Positions 39,127 to 44,534 of a stretch of 44,534 nucleotides of DNA are shown one piece after another. The notes below the pieces were generated by a model. It worked only from the letters and a program-made list of their open reading frames with translations, did no database searches and had not been told where the DNA came from. Source of the DNA: Acidobacteriota bacterium (GTDB lineage: Bacteria; Acidobacteriota; Terriglobia; Bryobacterales; Bryobacteraceae); assembly GCA_016201205.1 (NCBI GenBank), contig JACQDF010000160.1:1-44534 (forward strand), given 5' to 3'. The position numbers and the translations under genes are program-made. Positions within the stretch are counted from its first letter, which is position 1, and every line of letters starts with the position of its first letter.

Positions 39127-40404
39127 TTACGCGCCCTTCGGCGTCGACCAATGCGCGCGGTAGGCGCGCTCCACCAACTCGGTCGCTTCCGGGTCGCCAA
39201 CAACGGTCTGGGTCCTCGGATCGAACCGGATCGCCCGTCCCGTGCGCGCCACTATGTTGCCAAGATGCGCCAGCGTCGTGGCCCAGTGTCCTTCTTCGAT
39301 GTCGACCCGCGGCCGCTGGCGGCTCCGGACACAGTCCAAGAAGTTGCGGGCATGCGGTGTATCGATCGACGACTTGTCGTGTTCCTCTTCGTGGATCACC
39401 GTGCCGTTCTCGTCCAGCACGCGAAAGCCCCAGTTGTGCCCGCGGAACTTCCCAAACTGCGCCGCCGCCTTGTCGCCATAAACAGCGACGCCGTTGTCGC
39501 AGCCTTCCAGTCCATAGGGGTTCCACAGCCGCTGCTCGTAGAACAAGATCTTGTCTTTGTAGTTGTAAGCGATGCTCATCGTGTCGGGCGTCTGCTGGTC
39601 GTCGTCGAAGTAGATCTTCCGGCCCATGCCGGAGATCTCCTCGGGCAACGCCACGCCCAGCGCGCGGCGCGCGATGTCGAGTTCATGCACACCGTCGTTG
39701 CCGATGTCGCCGCAGCCGTAGTGCCAATGCCAGTTCACCGTGCCGTGAAAGCGGTTGCGGTTGAAGGGCAGCATCGGCAGCGGGCCGGTCCATGTCTCGT
39801 AGTCGATGCCCGCGGGCACGGGCTCGTCTTCCTTGTGGCCGATGTTGCGCCGCAACTGGACGTTCCACACCTTGGCCCCCAGCACGCGGCCCAGCTTGCC
39901 GGATTGCACATACTCGTGGAAGGCCTGGGTGGCCGGAAGGCTGGGCAACTGGCTGCCCACCTGCACCACGCGTTTGTTGCGGCGCGCGGCTTCCACCATC
40001 AGACGGCCTTCGCGGATGTTGTGCGAGACAGGCTTTTCGACGTACACGTCCTTGCCGGCGTCGCAGGCCAGGATCGTGCCCGGCGCATGCCAGTGGAGGG
40101 GCGTGCCCATGACGATCGCGTCCACCGATTTGTCGTCGAGGCACTCGCGGATGTCGGCCACCAGCGGCGGCCGCGCGCGGCCTGACCTCTCGATGATCTC
40201 GAATGCCTCGCCGACGACATTTTGATCCACGTCGCAGACGTAGGCCACGTTGACGTCGGGCATGGCGCAAAAGGCCGCCGCCAGATTGCGGCCGCGGCCC
40301 CGCACGCCCATCAGGGCAATGGTGATCTTGTCGGTTGCGGACGCGGCACGGCGCGCGACGCCGAGCGCGGCCGCCGTGGCTGGCAGGAAGTAGCGGCGAT
40401 TCAT
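39127..40404 (-). CDS. Gfo/Idh/MocA-family oxidoreductase with Tat leader (3)
   Basis: A 425-aa protein with a clear Tat leader (NRRYFLPATAAALGVARRA). Rossmann start: ITIALMGVRGRGRNLAAAF; EKP motif in DVYVEKPVSHNIREG; later IGNDGVHELDIARRALGV. AAGGAGAAG stands before the ATG. It is transcribed divergently to a possible operator (40420-40434) and in the same direction as the TonB-dependent receptor behind it, 68 nt after its stop. Substrate unknown; likely a sugar or its lactone. Ends convergent to the FAH gene with only 7 nt between. Confidence 0.9.
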   Translation of the reverse strand: MNRRYFLPATAAALGVARRAASATDKITIALMGVRGRGRNLAAAFCAMPDVNVAYVCDVDQNVVGEAFEIIERSGRARPPLVADIRECLDDKSVDAIVMGTPLHWHAPGTILACDAGKDVYVEKPVSHNIREGRLMVEAARRNKRVVQVGSQLPSLPATQAFHEYVQSGKLGRVLGAKVWNVQLRRNIGHKEDEPVPAGIDYETWTGPLPMLPFNRNRFHGTVNWHWHYGCGDIGNDGVHELDIARRALGVALPEEISGMGRKIYFDDDQQTPDTMSIAYNYKDKILFYEQRLWNPYGLEGCDNGVAVYGDKAAAQFGKFRGHNWGFRVLDENGTVIHEEEHDKSSIDTPHARNFLDCVRSRQRPRVDIEEGHWATTLAHLGNIVARTGRAIRFDPRTQTVVGDPEATELVERAYRAHWSTPKGA

Positions 40405-40419
40405 CGGTTCTTCTCCTTG

Positions 40420-40434
40420 GAAAACAACGTTTTC
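40420..40434. promoter_or_regulatory. Inverted repeat, LacI-type operator candidate
   Basis: GAAAAC (40420-40425), AAC, GTTTTC (40429-40434), a perfect 6-bp palindrome 15-30 nt upstream of the Gfo/Idh/MocA start. A/T-rich and palindromic around AACGTT-like bases, as in LacI-family operators. No such regulator is encoded in the window. The rest of 40405-40472 holds only two short GC hairpins. Confidence 0.4.
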
Positions 40435-40472
40435 TTTCGCCCGCGCGAGCGGGACTGCCGCCCCGCCAGGGG

Positions 40473-43400
40473 CTAGAAGCTTAACCGAAAGCCGAAGCGA
40501 ACCACGCGCTCATCGACGCCTTCGCGTGCGTTCGTGCGTACGGACGTGATTTCGGTGTAGCCGCCCAGGTTGCGGATCGAGCCGTCGGGGTTGAGTTGCA
40601 GATTCGACACGTTATTGCCCGGATTGCCGAAGTGCGGAGTGTTGGCGGCATTGAACGCCTCGGCGCGGAATTGCAATTTCCATTTCTCAGTGATGGAAAA
40701 GTCGCGTGCGATCCCAAGATCTACATTGATCAGGCCAGGCCCTCGCAGCAGGTTGAACCCTGCCGTCCCGTACCGCGCCTGCGTGACGGCCGCGAACGCG
40801 AATGGGTCGAAGTACGACTGGCCGCGTCCCACGCCGCCCAGCTTGTTCACGTCGGGCTTCATCAGGTCGGCGCGCTGCGTGTTGAACGGAGCGTTGAGCG
40901 GCGTGGCCGAGGAAAGCACGCTGAACGGAAGGCCTGAGAAAGCGCTGAAGATGCCGTTGATCCGCCAGCCGCCGGCAATCCACGGAATCGGGCCCGAATG
41001 AGCCCATCGCTTGCCCTTGCCGAACGGCAGTTCCGCTATGCTGGTCACAACCAGGTTGTGCGGCCGGTCAAATCCATTCACCGAGCGGTTCAGCCGGTTG
41101 TACTCGGGGTCGTTGATCCCGAGTTGCAGATCGCTGCGATCGTTGCAGCAAAGGCCGCGCGACTTTGACCAGGTGTAGCTCGCCTCCAACTGATAGCCTG
41201 CCGCGAAGCGGCGTTCCACCGTTGCCTGCATGGCGTTGTAGTTCGTTGCTCCGGTCGGCGCCGTAATCTGCGTGGAGGCGGGCCGGCCGAATTGACGGAA
41301 GAGAGGCTGCCCGGTCTGGCCGAGTCCCGGCTTGCCTACGTTCATCTCGACGTAGCCGATCTGGCGGATCTGCCGCGTCGCCACGTAGCCGGCCTGTGCC
41401 GTGAAGCCCCACCTGAGCTGCTTTTGCAGCGTGAAGTTCCACGATTGCACGTAACCGCGCGGGAACCTGTCGGGGAGTGAGAAGGCGACCACAAAGTTCG
41501 GGATATCGATCGACCCGCTCGAAAGGTCGGGTGTCGGAATGGCAGGGATGCCGTCTCGCACCCGGCCCCCGGGCTGGAAGGTGTTCGGCCCCGTGATGTT
41601 GAGGCCGATGACGAGCGGATAGTTCGTCCGCATCGGCCGCGCAAGACTGTAGGGATCGATCGTGATGCCGTAGCCCGTTCGGATCACGAAGGTGTTGGTG
41701 GCGCGGTAGGCGATGCCGACGCGCGGAGCGAACAGCCGCTGGCTGACCTCCACGCCGCAGTCGCGCGGCGTGTTGCCCAATCCGCAGATCTTCATCTTGT
41801 TCGTGCGCCAGTCGTAGCTCTCGATGCCGCGGTCGGCGCGGGTTGGAATGGGCAGATACTCCCAACGCGTGCCGAACGAGAGTGTGAGCTTGCGGCTTGC
41901 CTGCCACTGATCGCGGATGTAGAAACTTTCGAGCCACGCGCGGGTCGTCACCGCGTCGGGCAGCATGAGGATCTTGTTCACCCCCGCTGCCAAACCCATC
42001 ACGAACGCCGCGTAGCTGTGGAACTGGTTTGCGACCGGGCCGCCACGCAGCGTCGTCGGTCCGCCCGTGAAGGAGAAGCCGCCCATGGGCGCGCCGGAAG
42101 CTCCCACCAGTTCGTGCGTGACGTGATTCATGTGCTGGCGTGAGGCGTCGAAGCCGAAGCGAATATTGTGCGCGCCCTTCAGCCAATTGACGTTCGCCGT
42201 GTACTGCCAGGCAGGGTCGTGCCAGATGATGGGCGTGACCCCGCCGCTCGATCCGAGTGTCGTGTAGTTAGTGACGCTGAACTCCGGCCAGCCGCCCTGG
42301 ACGCGACGCGGGCCATTCGTCCCGGGGATGCCGAGGAACTCAAGTCCCAGCTTTTCATCGATGCGGTTCTGAAGCGCTTGCGTATCGAGCAGGTTCCAGC
42401 CGAAGTTGGCGTCGATAATCAAGTTCGGCGATACCGTGTACGTGCCGGCCAGCGTCGTCGAATACGTGTGGCCCGAAGCGTACTTGCGGCTGCCCCCGAG
42501 ATCCCCCAACAGCAGATCGGTGATGTTCTCGTATCGCAGCGTGCTCAGCCGGCCATACATGTTGAACCGGGAGTTGACGTTCCAGTTGACCTTCGAGTCG
42601 ATCGTGTGACGATCAAACGTCTCGGGCCAGTTGCGGTAGAAGTTGTTCGTCAGCCCGGACAGATTGGGCAGCGGCGTCAATTGGACCAGCTTCTGGATGA
42701 TCGGTTCGAACCGCGACGCGGGCACCTGGTTGTTCGGAAACGGCGTTCGCCCGCTTCCGTCGAGGACGCCGGTGGATGGATCGTAGATCGGAGTCGGCGA
42801 CGCTGCCATGTTGCCGGCCCGGATCTCGGAAGTGGGCACGGTCCCGAACGAATCCGCCACCTTGCGATCGAGCCCCGCTTCGTAACTGACGAAGTAGAAG
42901 AGCTTGTCCCTCTTGATCGGGCCGCCAGCCGTGCCGCCGAACTGGTTGAAGATGGCCTTCGGCTTCTGGTTCAGCGGATTGAAGAAACGGTTCGCCTGGG
43001 TGTGCTGGTTGTTGTGGAATTCGAAGGCGGAACCGTGAAACGCGTTCGACCCGCTCTTGATCTGTACGTTGATGGCGGAACCCCCGGCCAGACCCTGCTC
43101 CGCGTCGAAGCTGTTGGTCACCACGTTCACGGTTTCGATGGACTCGAGCGAGGGAACGTGGGCGGCGTACCACGGCAGCCATACCCCGTTGGTGGCGGTT
43201 CCGTCCACGCGAATTCCGTTGCCCATGCTGCTTGTGCCATTCACGTTGTAGACCAGCGCCCGCGAGGGGTTGGCGATGAAGCTTCCAGCGTTCTGGGGCG
43301 GCGAGAACCCGGGCACCGTGAGCAGCAACTGCTGGTAGTTGCGACCGGGAGGGACCGGCAGGTTCACCAGGTTCTGCGTCTGGATCTCGCGCCGCACCTC

Positions 43401-43787
43401 GGCCCGATCGGTCTGGAGCACGGCTGCCTGCGCGCTCACCTGGACGGATTCGGAAACGGTTCCGATCTGCATGGTCTGGTCGACACGGGTCACGTTGTTG
43501 ATGGTGACCTCGACGCCTTCCTTCTTCACGCCGGCAAAACCGGTCTTGGAGAATTCGATGATGTACGTGCCACTGGGTACGGCCACCAGGTTGTACCCGC
43601 CCACTTCGTTTGTCTGGGCGGAGCGCTGTTGACCGGTTTGCGTCTGAGTGACCGTGACCGTGACGCCGGGAACGGCGGCTCCCGAGGGATCAGCTACGTT
43701 GCCAACCAGGGAGCCGTACAGGACCTGCGCCGAAGCCACGCCGGATGTCATGAAGACGGACAAAAGGAGACATACGAGTTCGCGCAT
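40473..43787 (-). CDS. TonB-dependent receptor with carboxypeptidase-regulatory-like domain
   Basis: A 1104-aa outer-membrane receptor, intact, of the Oar/SusC-like group. Leader: MRELVCLLLSVFMTSGVASA. A carboxypeptidase-regulatory-like domain (about 25-110, SLVGNVADPSGAAVPGV), a plug (about 120-230) and the barrel follow; the C-terminus VVRFGFRLSF ends in Phe. It takes up a large or scarce ligand with TonB energy. I chose ATG 43787 over the GTG at 43799. It sits between a secreted unknown protein (34 nt upstream) and the third Gfo/Idh/MocA gene (68 nt downstream), all on the minus strand, which suggests a joint uptake/oxidation locus. Confidence 0.95.
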   Translation of the reverse strand: MRELVCLLLSVFMTSGVASAQVLYGSLVGNVADPSGAAVPGVTVTVTQTQTGQQRSAQTNEVGGYNLVAVPSGTYIIEFSKTGFAGVKKEGVEVTINNVTRVDQTMQIGTVSESVQVSAQAAVLQTDRAEVRREIQTQNLVNLPVPPGRNYQQLLLTVPGFSPPQNAGSFIANPSRALVYNVNGTSSMGNGIRVDGTATNGVWLPWYAAHVPSLESIETVNVVTNSFDAEQGLAGGSAINVQIKSGSNAFHGSAFEFHNNQHTQANRFFNPLNQKPKAIFNQFGGTAGGPIKRDKLFYFVSYEAGLDRKVADSFGTVPTSEIRAGNMAASPTPIYDPSTGVLDGSGRTPFPNNQVPASRFEPIIQKLVQLTPLPNLSGLTNNFYRNWPETFDRHTIDSKVNWNVNSRFNMYGRLSTLRYENITDLLLGDLGGSRKYASGHTYSTTLAGTYTVSPNLIIDANFGWNLLDTQALQNRIDEKLGLEFLGIPGTNGPRRVQGGWPEFSVTNYTTLGSSGGVTPIIWHDPAWQYTANVNWLKGAHNIRFGFDASRQHMNHVTHELVGASGAPMGGFSFTGGPTTLRGGPVANQFHSYAAFVMGLAAGVNKILMLPDAVTTRAWLESFYIRDQWQASRKLTLSFGTRWEYLPIPTRADRGIESYDWRTNKMKICGLGNTPRDCGVEVSQRLFAPRVGIAYRATNTFVIRTGYGITIDPYSLARPMRTNYPLVIGLNITGPNTFQPGGRVRDGIPAIPTPDLSSGSIDIPNFVVAFSLPDRFPRGYVQSWNFTLQKQLRWGFTAQAGYVATRQIRQIGYVEMNVGKPGLGQTGQPLFRQFGRPASTQITAPTGATNYNAMQATVERRFAAGYQLEASYTWSKSRGLCCNDRSDLQLGINDPEYNRLNRSVNGFDRPHNLVVTSIAELPFGKGKRWAHSGPIPWIAGGWRINGIFSAFSGLPFSVLSSATPLNAPFNTQRADLMKPDVNKLGGVGRGQSYFDPFAFAAVTQARYGTAGFNLLRGPGLINVDLGIARDFSITEKWKLQFRAEAFNAANTPHFGNPGNNVSNLQLNPDGSIRNLGGYTEITSVRTNAREGVDERVVRFGFRLSF

Positions 43788-43820
43788 GACCCAAAGCACA
43801 TCACAAGGCTGGCCGAGGTG

Positions 43821-44315
43821 TCAAGGTTGTGCGGCGGCAGGCCGCGGGACGATTGGAACAAGCGCCGGGCCGGCCAGGACGATGGTCGCCTTGCCGCCGG
43901 CCGGCGAGAAGTCGAACACCTCGAGGGTCGGCACGAGGCTGCAAAACAACATGGACCCGCTCACAATACGGACCACTCCGTACAGTTCCTGCCGGGGGAT
44001 GACCACGCTTGTGATGGTCAGCTCCGGCCACTGCTGATAGACCGCTTTGCCGAACTCCACGTCGTCGAAGGTCTTGTCAACTAAACGCTTGCCATCCGTA
44101 TCGTAGAACGCGAGGTTCACCTTGCAGGGAACTTGCGGGATCATAACCGGGGGCGGGGTTCGCACACTGTTCAATACATGGAGTCGCGCCACCTGTCCCG
44201 GAGCGACGCCAACAACGCCAAATGTGAACGACGGGCCCGTGGCTGCCTGGGGCATGTTCTGCGCGAATGCAGCCGGCGCCGCGCAGAGCAGGATGAGAAA
44301 AGAACGGAAATGCAT
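43821..44315 (-). CDS. Secreted protein of unknown function, 164 aa
   Basis: Leader HFRSFLILLCAAPAAFAQ, then a mostly beta-type mature part with Val-rich strands (FGVVGVAPGQVARLHVLN, KVNLAFYDTDGKRLVDKTF) and a short Pro/Ala-rich tail. I do not recognise the family. AGGAGGG stands 7 nt before the ATG, giving a firm start. It lies 33 nt upstream of the TonB-dependent receptor and is probably co-transcribed with it, so it may bind the same ligand; that is inferred from position only. Confidence 0.75.
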   Translation of the reverse strand: MHFRSFLILLCAAPAAFAQNMPQAATGPSFTFGVVGVAPGQVARLHVLNSVRTPPPVMIPQVPCKVNLAFYDTDGKRLVDKTFDDVEFGKAVYQQWPELTITSVVIPRQELYGVVRIVSGSMLFCSLVPTLEVFDFSPAGGKATIVLAGPALVPIVPRPAAAQP

Positions 44316-44372
44316 GACGATTCCCTCCTGTGCCTTGTGAACACTGAAGGGAAGGGAATAGTTGCGGCCTTT

Positions 44373-44534
44373 TCAGTATGCGGCCAGCCAGCGGATCTTC
44401 TCGATCAGCCTGTCAACGTTCGGCAGGTAAGCTTCTTCGAGAGGCGCGCTGTAAGGCACCGGCGTGTCGGGGGCGGTAACGCGCAGCACGGGCCCATCGA
44501 GATGCTCGAATGCCTTCTCCGCAATGCGCGCTAC
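44373..44534 (-). CDS. Alpha-ketoacid dehydrogenase E1 beta subunit, C-terminal end (partial)
   Basis: The last 53 codons of a gene that begins beyond the window. The residues VARIAEKAFEHLDGPVLRVT, then APDTPVPYSAPLEEAYLP, match the transketolase C-terminal domain of pyruvate/branched-chain/2-oxoglutarate dehydrogenase E1 beta. The stop TGA is at 44373-44375 on minus. Substrate specificity cannot be decided from this part. The 57 nt between it and the next gene hold nothing clear. Confidence 0.85.
   Translation of the reverse strand, partial: VARIAEKAFEHLDGPVLRVTAPDTPVPYSAPLEEAYLPNVDRLIEKIRWLAAY

Noticed and set aside
42168..44084. 638-residue plus frame opposite the second receptor
   Set aside because: Shadow; the minus frame encodes the receptor leader and carboxypeptidase-regulatory-like domain.

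Overview
Organism. The window is GC-rich and densely coded. Its gene content points to an acidobacterium of the Bryobacterales/Solibacter type. The indicators are two large TonB-dependent receptors with an N-terminal carboxypeptidase-regulatory-like domain, an SBBP-repeat propeller, a paired PSCyt1/PSCyt2/LamG/PSD1 protein with a DUF1501 protein, a DUF6807 protein, a short neutral-ceramidase-like protein, and several oxidoreductases with Tat leaders. This assignment is an inference from content; no rRNA or tRNA gene is present. No CRISPR array, prophage or insertion sequence was seen.

Layout. 1-3300: the end of one enolase-superfamily protein, a second with a Tat leader, a ceramidase-like protein, a decayed gene and a nested palindromic repeat. 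3300-6250 (minus): A-type Fe-S carrier, murQ, murA and a rhodanese. 6300-8050 (plus): ECF sigma factor, zinc-finger anti-sigma factor and a CpxP/Spy-like sensor, ending at a terminator. 8066-10460: a strong promoter with a foldable leader, an unknown small protein, an orphan ParD-like antitoxin with a truncated toxin, and a secreted M20 amidohydrolase. 10461-17152: a module that may handle 2-hydroxy acids (YdiJ-like FAD/Fe-S dehydrogenase and aminotransferase on minus; a partly duplicated deacetylase-type amidohydrolase and a D-2-hydroxyacid dehydrogenase on plus). 17205-21670: the cytochrome-like/DUF1501 pair. 21726-24756: NTF2-like protein, DUF6807 protein, LamG-like lipid/sugar-surface-type protein and proline dehydrogenase. 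24773-29381 (minus): degenerate response regulator, O-methyltransferase, purB, an MBL-fold hydrolase without a normal start codon, and glgC. 29532-35263: a frameshifted TonB-dependent receptor and its SBBP propeller partner. 35340-40404: three exported Gfo/Idh/MocA oxidoreductases, a HEAT protein and an exported FAH-family protein. 40473-44534 (minus): a second TonB-dependent receptor, a secreted unknown protein and the end of an alpha-ketoacid dehydrogenase E1 beta gene.

How the genes may work together. Families that are normally cytosolic (enolase-type dehydratase, Gfo/Idh/MocA, FAH) carry export leaders here and lie near TonB-dependent receptors. The simplest reading is periplasmic processing of imported sugars or sugar acids; this is inference, not shown by the sequence. 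The most useful oddities are the set of -10-like hexamers 7-8 nt from start codons (possible leaderless mRNAs), the two copies of a nested palindrome at convergent gene ends, the MBL gene whose only plausible start is ATC, the receiver domain with Lys replaced by Glu, the one-base frameshift in the first receptor, and the candidate structured RNA at 8101-8281.
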